64,000 nt of DNA from Gnetum montanum (taxonomy: Eukaryota; Streptophyta; Gnetopsida; Gnetales; Gnetaceae), in assembly GCA_015680685.1 (NCBI GenBank), contig MNCI01017729.1, positions 18,900 to 82,899 on the forward strand. Reading direction: 5' to 3'. Every line of letters starts with the position of its first letter. Within the stretch, counting starts at the first letter, position 1. The position numbers were made by a program, and so were the translations under genes. The notes beneath the pieces were generated by a model. The model was not told the origin of the DNA and did no database searches. It saw only the letters and a program-made list of their open reading frames with translations. Positions 1 through 9,780 of this stretch are shown here, piece by piece.

Positions 1-1004
1 CCCTCCTCGAAGAGCTGGCGGGCAGGATTAGTCGAGCGGGCCTTGCGAAAGCGACAGTCTGCCTCAAGGTGGCCTGGCTTACCACAACAACCGCACCCCC
101 CCAGCTTGGCCGTGCGGGGCGGCGGGCTACGCACGGACAGGTCCCCATCGTCCAGGTTTTCGTAGGTAACTTGGAGGGATTCCTCGCCCCTTGGAAGTTC
201 CAAAATGAACTCCCGGACTAGGTCGTTCTCGGCCAGGCTGCGCCAGACACAGAAGTAGACATATCCCAACCTGTCCAACGACCGCGTTACCCGGTCGAAG
301 GCGATGAACTCACCGAAATGGCCCGCCACCTCCTGCAGAAACTCAAGGCCCCATAACTCCCATGGGATACCGACCACCCGGATCCAAACGGGGGCGCGGG
401 TGAACAAATCGGGTTCTCTGTGTGCCCCGGGGCGCCAGGGGGTCAGTGCGAGACCCCAGGCCCCGTAGAACCAAGGTCCGCCGAGAAGGACGGAGTCGTA
501 GGTCTGCAGGGAGGGGAGGACGAAGAGAAGCAGGTCCTCCGAGAGGCTCCGGACGGTCACGCCCTCCAGCTTCCACTGCTCCCTGACCCAGCGCCGAATC
601 AGGTCTAAACGGGGGCGGATCCCCCTGGAAACGAACCGACCGATGAGGCCCCGTTCCATGGTGCGCACGCCATCTGTGGGGGGGGTACGGATGCGAAGGA
701 GCAAGGTGTGGTTGGAACGGGAGTGGGCCTCGATGGCCCCGCGCGGAGCAGTGGGCGCCGGGGAAACCACGGCCGCGCCAGCACCCGACCCCTGCGACTC
801 CACATCCGAAGCAGTGGGGGGCCTAGCGCCACCCGTCGTGGCCGCGGTTGCGACCGCCGCAGGCACTACCATGCCTGCAGCCGCCATAGTCGTGGCCGTC
901 GCGACGACCGTAGCCGTCGTGGCCATCACGGCCGTCGCGGCAGTCGTAGCCGTTGCTGTCGGTGCTGTCGCGGTCGTGGCCGCCGTTGTTGCTGCCGGTG
1001 CCAT
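1..1004 (-). CDS. LINE ORF1-like DUF4283/zinc-knuckle protein, partial
   Basis: The frame is open for about 334 codons from an ATG at 1004 and runs off the left edge, so the C terminus is missing. An in-frame stop lies upstream at 1053-1055; an ATG at 659 is an alternative start. Residues 1-110 are a low-complexity Ala/Thr/Val tract, probably disordered. From about residue 116 the protein resembles the plant DUF4283 domain, with VWIRVVGIPWELWG near residue 206 and RLGYVYFCVW after it. Residues 304-317 form a CCHC knuckle (CGCCGKPGHLEADC, C-x2-C-x4-H-x4-C). In plants this pairing is typical of ORF1 of L1-type LINEs, which binds the element RNA; that role is family knowledge. A domesticated DUF4283 gene cannot be excluded because no RT is in view. 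The region is clearly GC-rich and undamaged, unlike its AT-rich, stop-ridden neighbours, so it probably arrived recently. Confidence 0.72.
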   Translation of the reverse strand, partial: MAPAATTAATTATAPTATATTAATAVMATTATVVATATTMAAAGMVVPAAVATAATTGGARPPTASDVESQGSGAGAAVVSPAPTAPRGAIEAHSRSNHTLLLRIRTPPTDGVRTMERGLIGRFVSRGIRPRLDLIRRWVREQWKLEGVTVRSLSEDLLLFVLPSLQTYDSVLLGGPWFYGAWGLALTPWRPGAHREPDLFTRAPVWIRVVGIPWELWGLEFLQEVAGHFGEFIAFDRVTRSLDRLGYVYFCVWRSLAENDLVREFILELPRGEESLQVTYENLDDGDLSVRSPPPRTAKLGGCGCCGKPGHLEADCRFRKARSTNPARQLFEE

Positions 1005-1197
1005 TGTTGCTGCTGCTGCTGCAGCCCTCTGCTTTGGCTCAACTCCTTGCTCTCAGGAACTTGTGGTATGAATGTTAAGTCTTCCTTGCTCTGAGAAGTA
1101 ATTTGCCAAGATGTTCAATGATTTCTAAATTTTATATTATTCATATTGTCTATTTTTTTTTTGGGATTAATGATTTAAACATGGATTTTCTCTGAAA
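1005..1197. other. LINE 5' boundary and gene-less spacer
   Basis: GC content drops sharply near 1050-1070. From about 1170 the sequence resembles the stretch before the antisense gene of element E (near 38640-38700). The LINE 5' end is therefore placed around 1050-1070. No target duplication can be tested because the other LINE end is outside the window. Confidence 0.45.
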
Positions 1198-4194
1198 CTG
1201 ATTTCAATGTACCCCAGTAAGCGTTAGATTACACTAAATAGATGTTAGTGTCCTTGTCTTATGGGGTGCTATATTTGTTTATGTGATTTTTTGTTTTATG
1301 TGATGTTGACCTACTATTAGTTCTTGGATTTTCACTTACCCAATGTTTCAGTTATGTGCAGGGAACCTAAATCTTCTCTCCTTGTTATTGAGCTCGTTGG
1401 GGTACTTGCTTGGTTTGGCCCCCTTGGGCCAGACACACCTCCTTATGACATGCGAATTAGGCCCCATGTGATATGGTTCCATCTTGGGGCTAGTTCGTTC
1501 TTGTCATTTATACTACAAAATTTCAGTGTTGTCATATGGTCTCATCTAAGTGAACAAATGGCTCGTGATATTATTGAGACCGTTTTGCCTGGGGCTACAA
1601 AAGACATACTAGCCTTCATCACTAATATCGATGAGGGACTTTTTAGGGTGGAGGGAGGCCCTGTTGAGGGTTCTAGATCCACTCATCCTTTAACTTGTGT
1701 GTGGGAGTTGCCTGCCTGTAGTCATTACAATAGCAGCAACACACTTTTCTTGGCTCTCCGTGTGCATACTTTATTTTAGAACCCACCCAAGACAATATAC
1801 AAAGTGGACAGGTATGCTCTTTTGTGTCTTACTTTAACTTGTGATTTCTTTTTAATTTTATGTCATCATCTAAATGTGAATGTTGTTTTTCCTATGTAGG
1901 CCCCATTTTGATGAACATGGGATGCACGATGATGATGGTGGGCTTGCTTTAATGCACACAACACTAGAGACTTTTATGGTGAGCCCCATTCTTCATGCCA
2001 CAGTGTTAGACCAAATCAAGATGACTCTTGTTGACTCCCACAAGCAATTTTTAAGAGCCTTTGAGCATTGCTAGACTCGCGGTTGGTTTCATAGGGATTG
2101 GTATCCTAATGGGCCAATTCTTCCTCAAAGGATTGATCCTGTGGCCACCTCACCTTCGCTAGCCATAGATGGTAAGTGACCACACCTTAGACTCCATTTT
2201 CATTTTTTTGTTGCATCATTACATGTCATATCCCTTTTCTAACTTTTCGTTTTATGTTTTTCTTTTACATCATTCATCCCCCTTGAAGAAGTTATTATTA
2301 CTACAGGGCATACTAAGGCTACGCTTTTTACAAAGTATGGGGAGGTAGAGCAATCACAAAAGTGGTTACAGAAGCGAGCTTCTGATTTGATCATTGGTCA
2401 CCTCACCCAGGTTGGTTTGATGGACCTGTTTACAACCTTGACTCCTAGTGTTCCAACTACTAAGATGGTTACAATTGTTGACTCTTTCAGTGGTGATGCT
2501 TCTCATTTTATCACACAGGTTTGGGGAGTAAAGGTATCATTCCACCTAACCACTGAGTTTCTTTCCGATCTTTTTGGCGTTCACATGGATGGTGCCACGG
2601 TAGCTAAGGAAAAAGAAACTAAGGATGGGCAGATCATAAGGGAAATTGAGTAGTGGTTAGGTTTGTCTAAGGGCCCCAAGGGATTTGCCATGCGAGAGGA
2701 TACCTGATCAATGGAGGTGAACTTCTTGTATTTTCTCTTTCGAGCACGGGTGTTTCCCAAATCTCTTTCTCTAGGGAGAAACCTTGGGATCGAGTCTGCG
2801 CATGTGATGCATGTGGTTTTGGAGATAGGCATGTAATAAAATTGGGTACAATTTCTAGCATCTGGCCTTCATGGGAAAATTATCAGGTTGCGTTCAAGAA
2901 TTCATGCAAAATCCCACTTCACATTTCCTTTCTTTGTGGGATACCTATGTAGGTTCGCTGAAATTCCTAGTAGTTCACGAGGATAACCACTACATTTTGA
3001 GAGATCATCGCAACTATCCTGCCCTTGGATTCACCACTTATATAGCACCACTAGATCCCAGGACCCACCTAAAGAGATTGAGGAGTCTGTATCGGTTACT
3101 AGTGGAGGTATGGCCAACCGTTCTCATCATTCCCATGACAGCGTGGGATTGGAACCACCTAGGTTGCATGCATCTATTAAGAGGGATGAATGCTTAATTA
3201 GTGAGACTATTAGAAAGTCCAAGGAAAAGGTGAAAAGGAAGGATCATGCAAAGGAATCTGCCCCAGATGTGAGACCCCCAAGGGTAAAGAAAATTCGGTT
3301 TATACTGCCAGTTGAGGGTAAGTGGCTTGTCTTTTTTGCTATATATATATATATTGGTTTATATGCTATTGGATATACCTATGAGCTATACTATACTAAC
3401 TTTAAGGTTCTGTTGTTATTTTAGATGAGAGTTTGGAGGAGGAGAGAGAGGTCCTGGCTTTTATACCTGAGGAGGAAGGAAAAGAAAAGGAAGCAGTAAT
3501 CGAGGAGGGGGAAATTCTTACCACACAAGAGGAGGAGGGGATAAGCAATGTGGGAATGAAGCCTGCAAAGGTCTTGGATGCACTTAGGCATTCAAGTGAT
3601 GAAAGGGATGTCCCTGATGGTTTCTTTGATGGATCTTTACAACTTGGTGATTCATCTAGGCTGGACAGCGAAGGTCTTTCAGGTATGTTCCTCTTTAGCT
3701 CAATCTAGATTTCATGTATTTTGATTTTTATGTGTTGTTCTTGACTATTTTGACCAATTTGGGGTAGATGCTGGAATTCCTGAGGCACCTATATCTCGAG
3801 AAGCTGCATCAAGATCACAGGTTCCAATTGAAGAAACCTCCCCTGCTCATCCCACATCAATTGACCCATTGAGGCCATGGCTTGAGATGCCTAGCAAAAT
3901 GGATTTTGTTACAGGCATTGTTAATGAGGTGGTCACCCTCTTGCAAGAAGCTCATTTTGAACTAGGTGCATGTACATTGCATGTTATGCTAAGTGTCTAG
4001 TTTTACTATGTTTCTTTGTGTTTATCTTTGATCATGCCTAATTTATGTGTGCACTTGTAGGCACCAAATTCCAATGGGATCCTTTTGAAGCCACCCACAT
4101 TGATGCTCTCCTTGAGTTACTAGGGGATATTGAGCAAGTCCCAAGAAAGATCTACGATGTGATTTCTGGTTGCATCGTATAGAATGCCAAGATA
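1198..4194 (+). pseudogene. Antisense gene of element A, exons 1-7a (FCP1-like plus transposon-type domain)
   Basis: Eight-exon gene, interrupted in exon 7 by element B. Exons inferred by comparison with the copy in element E: ~1198-1267, 1362-1811, 1900-2171, ~2285-3317, 3425-3682, 3768-3965, 4061-4194, with GT donors and mostly AG acceptors. The acceptor before exon 4 appears lost. Exon 2 resembles an FCP1/NIF HAD domain: hydrophobic strand ending ELVGVL, then RPHV, then FSVVIWSH, then YNSSNTLF and NPP. Catalytic Asp residues (DxDx at the first strand, DD after NTL) are absent, so phosphatase activity is unlikely. Exon 4 holds a domain with VWGVKVSFHLTTEFLSDLFG, like plant transposon-associated proteins. 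Exon 5 is strongly acidic (EEEREVLAFIPEEEGKEKEA). Stops occur, for example, in exons 2 and 4. Function unknown; the FCP1 call is by eye. Confidence 0.6.
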
Positions 4195-4199
4195 GTTTG
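4195..4199. repeat. Target-site duplication GTTTG, left of element B
   Basis: GTTTG directly precedes the LTR start TGTACTACC and recurs at 14947-14951. Removing B and one copy restores alignment to the uninterrupted exon 7 of the element E gene (near 41720-41780). Confidence 0.92.
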
Positions 4200-7100
4200 T
4201 GTACTACCTGAAATCATCGATGCCAGGCTGGAATGTTACGGGCACCAAAAGATTCACAGACAAGCACAGAAGACCTTGCCTCTGCTTGAGGGCAAGCTAG
4301 AAACAGATGAAGGTAGAATGCCTTGGATGGTTCGCACGCGGATCAAACAAGGACTTCCTCAACGTTTGCCGCTACAACACGTTGGGTTATACGTAAATTG
4401 CAACTAAATGTAAACTAGTACGAAATGTACAGAAAATGTAAACGTGTGTAAACATAGAAAATGATGTAAACTATAATGAAAGTTGGCCAAATGTATCAAA
4501 TGTATTGAAAAAGAGTGTGTACAAAGCATCGGTCTGTACACAGTTGTGGATCTACGCAAGGTAGACGTATAACCTTGGTTGATGAGGATGGGTGATGAAA
4601 ACTACTGGGAATTTCTGTAGGCATAGCATGAATGCTGTATGCTCAGCGTGCAGGATGTATGCCCAGTGTGTGAGATCTATGCTTCCGTGCTCTATGTGTG
4701 AAAATGACCAAATTTTCGAACCCCACCTCCCCAGATTTAGTCAAAAATTGGGGTTTTTATATGATCTTAGAGCATGCAATTCGGATCTTGAGTGGGATGA
4801 TTGGCTCTGGGAGGTGAAATTTACAGATTCAACAATAGGTGGGGTGTTGACTGGTGTGAAAGAATAAAATTTTACAAGTGTACAACGTGAACCATGCCAG
4901 CGTGTACACGTTGGGTGTATACGCTCCACACGTTGGACAGCGTGTGGGCAAGCATGAAGAATTTCTGACCAAATTTTGAATTGTGAAGCTAGTTTTAAGC
5001 TTGGAGTTGGATGCTTGATATCCTGAGGATGCTGCCTGTCAATTTTGGGCTCATTTGATCTTGATTTGATAGGGTTTTAGGAGGCCCCAAAAGTGTACAT
5101 GCTGGGCATGCAGGCCAGCGTGTGGACATGAAAACTATAGTTTTGGAGCTTAATCTTGTACACTAGAGTTGGATCCTTGTTGCCTAAGTGTTGGTGGTTC
5201 TCCAGGGCGTTCGGGGGCTTATTTTGGCTTCATTTTGACTGAGTTTTGGGCATGTTTCTAGTGTGCACGCTGTGTTGCACACCGGGTGTGCACGCTGGGC
5301 ATGCAGGCCCAAAAATGACCCTTATGATGCCTAAAATTGATGTTTTTAGAGCCTGTGGACTTGTAGATTCATTGACCATGCCTTGAGGACTGACTCCATG
5401 TCAAAATCTTGCCTAAAATGCCCAATCAACCTTGTTCAAAGTGGTGCTTGCTGGGCTGCATGCTAGGCGTGCAGGCCAGCATAAAGGCATGAAAGTGCCA
5501 CTTTTCAAGGTAAAAACTTGATTTTTGGGAGACCAGGATGATGCTTGATGGTTTCCCTGCCTTTGGGAGTTGATTGCCTATGAAAATCATGCTCTGAGTG
5601 CCTATTTTGGGCCATTTTTGATGGTGTACGCTGGGCTGCACGTTGGTGTGCAGGAATAAAAACCCATCATTTGGTCTGTGATGATGTCCAATAGTTGCCC
5701 TACCTTTGAGAGTCGATTTTAGGTGAAAATCTTTCTCTTTGGTCCCTGTTTTGGGCCATTTTTGATGGTGTACGCTGGGCTGCATGCTGGGCGTGCACGC
5801 TGGCATGCAGGAATGAAAACCCATCATTTGGAGCCCAAAACTTGATTTTCAGGTGCCGGTGATGATGCCCAATAGTTGCCCTACCTCCGAGAGTCGATTT
5901 TAGGAGAAAATCTTGCTCTTTGGTGCCTGGTTTGGGCCATTTTTGATGGTGTACGCTGGGCGTGCAGGAATGAAAACCCATCATTTGGAGCCGAAAACTT
6001 GATTTTCAGGTGCCTGTGATGATGCCCAATAGTTTCCCTACCTCTGAGAGTCAATTTTAGGTGAAAATCTTGCTCTTTGATGCCTATTTTGGGCCGTTTT
6101 TGATGGTGTATGCTGGGTTGCACGCTGGTGTGCAAGAATGAAAACCCATCATTTGGAGCCCAAAACTTGATTTTTAGGTACCTGTGATGATGCCCAATAG
6201 TTGCCCTACCTCTGAGAGCTGATTTCAGGTGAAAAAATTGCTCTTTGGTGCCTGTTTTGGGCTGTTTTTGATGGTGTACGCTGGGCATGTAGGAATGAAA
6301 ACCCATCATTTGGAGCCCAAAACTTGATTTTCAGGTGCTTGTGATGATGCCCAATAGTTTCCCTACCTCCGAGAGTCAATTTTAGGTGAAAATCTTACTA
6401 TTTGGTGCCTGTTTTGGGCTATTTTTAATGGTGTATGCTGGGTTGCACGCTAGCGTGCAGGAATGAAAACCCATCATTTGGAGCCCAAAACTTGATTTTC
6501 AGGTGCTTGTGATGATGCCCAATAGTTTCCCTACCTCCGAGAGTCTATTTCAGGTGAAAATCTTGCTCTTTGGTGCCTGTTTTGGGCGGTTTTTGATGGT
6601 GTACACTAGGCTGCATGCTGGGCGTGCAGGAATGAAAACCCATCATTTGGAGCCCAAAACTTGATTTTCAGGTGCTTATGATGATGCCCAATAGTTTCCC
6701 TACCTTTGAGAGTCAATTTTAGGTAAAAGTATTGCTCTTTAGTGCCTGTTTTGGGCCATTTTTGATGGTGTACGCTGGGTTGCACGCTGGGCGTGCACGC
6801 TGGCATGCAGGAATGAAAACCCATCATTGGAGCCCAAAACTTGATTTTTAGGTGCCTGTGATAATTTCCAATAGTTGCCCTACCTTCAAGAGTTTATTTT
6901 AGGTGAAAATATTGCTTTTTGGTGCCTATTTTGGGTCGTTTTTGATGGTGTACACTGGGCTGTGTGCTGGGCGTTCACGCTGCCGTGCAGGAATGAAAAC
7001 CCATCATTTGGAGCCCAAAACTTGATTTTCAGGTGCTTGTGATGATGCCCAATAGTTGCCCTACCTTCGAGAGTCAATTTCAGGTGAAAATATTGCTCTT

Positions 7101-7589
7101 TGGTGCCTATTTTGGGCCATTTTTGATGGTGTACGCTGGGCTGTGTGCTGGGCGTTCACGCTGCCGTGCAGGAATGAAAACCCATCATTTGGAGCCCAAA
7201 ACTTGATTTTCAGGTGCCTGAGAGCTACTGGAGACCTTGGTGAAGATCCTCAGGGGTCTAGACGCTCAATTTTGGCATGTTTTGGCTCATTTTTGGGGCC
7301 CAAAAGTTGCTACACGTTGAGTTGCATGCTGGGCTGTATGCTGGGTGTGCAGGCTTGTGTGCAAGAAGTATACTTAGTCAAAACTAAGTGTTTTGAGTTT
7401 GAAACTTGTAGTTCTTGTTGCCAAATGTTGATGTAGTCTCCAATGGATCTTAGGGAACTTTTACTTGCATGATTCGACTCCGTTTGATGCTGTTTGTGAA
7501 GTTTGCAAGTTTCGGTTATGCTAGGAAGCATCATGACTTAGCTTGATTCTTGTTTGAAAGTGCTAGGTCCAAATTTTTGTGGTGTTTCA
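4200..7589 (-). repeat. Element B 3' LTR (long form)
   Basis: Starts TGTACTACC and ends TGGTGTTTCA in plus reading, i.e. TGAAACACC...GGTAGTACA in element sense. At 3390 bp it is 2.6 times the partner LTR because it keeps a segment at about 4375-5440 absent from the other copy and twice as many U3 repeat units. A TATA-like CATATAAAAACC lies on minus near 4752-4764, inside the segment the partner lacks. Confidence 0.9.
5560..7220. repeat. LTR tandem array, about ten 158-187 bp units
   Basis: Each unit carries AAAACCCATCATTTGGAGCC, GATGATGCCCAATAGTT, a GAGAGTC segment and a GCTGGGCTGCACGCTGG-type stretch. The AACCCATCATT landmark recurs about ten times from 5658 to 7180. Unit length varies through gain or loss of the TGCACGCTGG piece. 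In element sense the array lies in U3, upstream of the TATA-like site. The long minus-strand frames across it are by-products of the repeat. Confidence 0.9.
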
Positions 7590-7605
7590 TTGGGCCCTCT
7601 TTGCT
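7590..7605 (-). other. Element B polypurine tract
   Basis: In element sense, GCAAAGAGGGCCCAA directly abuts the 3' LTR start TGAAACACC. This is the expected place for the plus-strand primer. Element E has the near-identical AACAAAGAGGGGCCAA at 32921-32936. Confidence 0.8.
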
Positions 7606-9012
7606 GACGCTTGGAGGGATTGACCCGAGAGGCGTCGACAAAGAAGTACAAAACACCACAAGCAACTTAGTAGCATTGTCCTTTGACACTTGGCTAGATG
7701 TCCTTGCACCGTGTTCAGAAGTACCTGAGATTGGGAAATGAAGTTTTGAGATGATGTCTAGTGGAGATGTTTGCAACTATGGGATTGGAAATTGATCAAG
7801 GGATTGTGGCAGTGTAGGAGAGGAGTGTTCATCTATGCTGAAGACCCATGTTGATCCTCGTTGATGGCTAGCATTTGGCAGACTTGGAACCATGGCATGA
7901 GGTGTGCGTCTTTTGGAGGAACAAGACTCTTGTATCATGTTTGAGAGCAGTTGTTGTCACAACCAAAGCCACGCGATGAGGTGAAACATGATGGTTTGAG
8001 ACAAGAGTATTTCTTTCCAAGACAAATACCTTCCCGCCTGTGGCTTGTATGGGAAGTGCCAAGGATCTTGTGGTTCATTTTGCTCTTTGCTCTTTGATCT
8101 TTTTTTTTCTTTTGCTTTTTTTTTCTCTTTTTGGACAGAGCTTTCTTTCAATTTTGCACTCGTGCTCATGTGTTGTGTTGTGTGTTGCAACTGCTTGAGA
8201 GTGTCACAGCGTGCAACAGTGTGCTCAAAGTTTTGGGGTGTACTAGATATATCTGGGAACTGTAACTGGATAGGAAAGGGAACGAGAGTTTTAGGGAAAT
8301 GGAGAATGTATTGGGAACTGGGAATGTACTTTTGAACAGATTGATTAACCTGGTTGCGTGCATCAGAAACAATGTGGCACCTTGTCACTGTGATGAAGTG
8401 TATCTGTGTACAAGCACCACTGGGTGTCATCCTGCAAACACAACTCCAAGAAGACAAGAAAACCATAAGTGAATGAGTTAGCGAACACTTTATACATAAA
8501 TGTGGCTGATGAAAATGGAGGCACCATGTGAAACTTAAGGCAAACAAAATGAGCAGCAATGGTGTTGTCAGAGCTGACGTGATGAATGATGTGGCAGGCA
8601 TTGATGGAGAAATATCATGAATTACAGCATCAGATGAATGTGCCAGATATGATCTTGCTAGTTTATAGTCTTAGCGAACTCTGGTGAATGAGTGTGACAG
8701 TGTAGTGTCATGTCAGATAGAGCTCTGTGGTGTCGGTTTACCGTCATGACGCCAGGACGTTCTGTGGTGCTATTTTTTTTAAGTCATAGCCCAGGACATT
8801 CTATGGTATCAGTTTACCATCATGATGCCAGGACGAATGCATGGTATCAGTTTTAAGTCATGATGCAAGGACTGGCGGTGTGGATGTATGCGTGTACGTC
8901 TGTATGATCCTGTAAACAAAAGCAACTAGAGAAAACAATGTTAAATAGCAACTGCAGAAGACATGAACTGAAATGTACTAGTAAATAGAAAACAATGTGA
9001 AACGGTGGTAGT
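7606..9012. other. Element B tail, non-coding, with deletion junction
   Basis: No credible gene. About 7860-8560 aligns by eye with 33190-33910 of element E. From about 8720 to 8880 there are short repeats of the form GTTTACCGTCATGACGCCAGG and TTTAAGTCAT, related to repeats at the protease end in A and E. The pol and antisense-gene cassette missing from B would have lain between these two parts. Confidence 0.65.
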
Positions 9013-9780
9013 TTAAGGCCTTTTCGGGCCACATGTAAATGTGTAAGCTAGTACAATGCAAATGAAGGTGATGTATGCATAACGAACAAAGGTGAAGAGT
9101 GGGTGGGGATCAGATGTGTTTTTGGCCACAGGGGAGTCTTGATTGAGTGGTTGTCTCCTAATCGGATGTGGTTTTGGAAGCATTTTAGGCTTAGGCTCCA
9201 TTGGGAGGCTTATGGTTTTCACCACTCGTTTGGGTGTTTTAGCTTTAAATACTGTGTCGGTTGCCACTCGTCTGGGCATTTTGGCTCTAGGTGTTGCGTT
9301 TGTTGCCATGTGTGTTGCATCAAGAGGCTCATCTTTCAAGACCTGTGACATGTCTATGTTGTGGTCAACTTGAAAGGGAGTGTTGTCACCATGTATAATG
9401 ACTTGTCCACCTTCGTATGGAAGGTAGATTTCTTGACGTATGGGTGAGGAAACAACTCGTTGTTGCGCTAGCCAAGGTCTACGAAGAATCATGTTGAAAC
9501 TGGACATCTCTTCTATGATAGTAAACTCAGCACTAGTGGGGAATTGTTCACTTGCCATGAAGGCTAGGTTAATCTTTCCCTTAACTGTGACACGTGATCC
9601 ATTGAAGGATTTTAGACATGTGGCTTCTGTTGGCATGATCTCGTATGCCATGCCTAATTTATTGATGATAGAGTATAGAACTACGTTTGTTGCCACGCCA
9701 TCATCAACGTGCACTCTGCGAATGGTACATTGCCCAACACGTATGCTAATCGACAATGGAGCTATTGTGACCTCCCCTCA
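9013..9780 (-). pseudogene. Element B retropepsin (protease) region
   Basis: Continues the gag frame after a single TGA at 9778-9780. The aspartic-protease signature is VHVDDGVATNV, with the Asp-Gly pair of the family, then the flap region and the distal FNMILRRPWLA, comparable to the ILGRPWL motif of Ty3 proteases. It would process the Gag polyprotein inside virus-like particles. The C-terminal 100 residues are lysine/proline-rich, ending in a short hydrophobic stretch (YAYITFICIVLAY) before the stop at 9013. Elements A and E lack that extension; its role is unknown. Cleaner than the same region of A and E. Confidence 0.8.

Noticed and set aside
643-1094. Plus-strand frames with Ala/Val- and Arg-rich products
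   Set aside because: Antisense shadows of the GC-rich LINE ORF1; no recognisable domain.
5426-7077. Series of minus-strand frames starting MMGFHSC, 60-140 codons each
   Set aside because: They restart in every unit of the LTR tandem array and recur in the other LTR at 13781-14219. They reflect the repeat sequence, not a gene family.
7957-8601. 214-codon minus frame in the element B tail
   Set aside because: The homologous stretch in element E (33190-33910) does not keep the frame, and no domain is visible.
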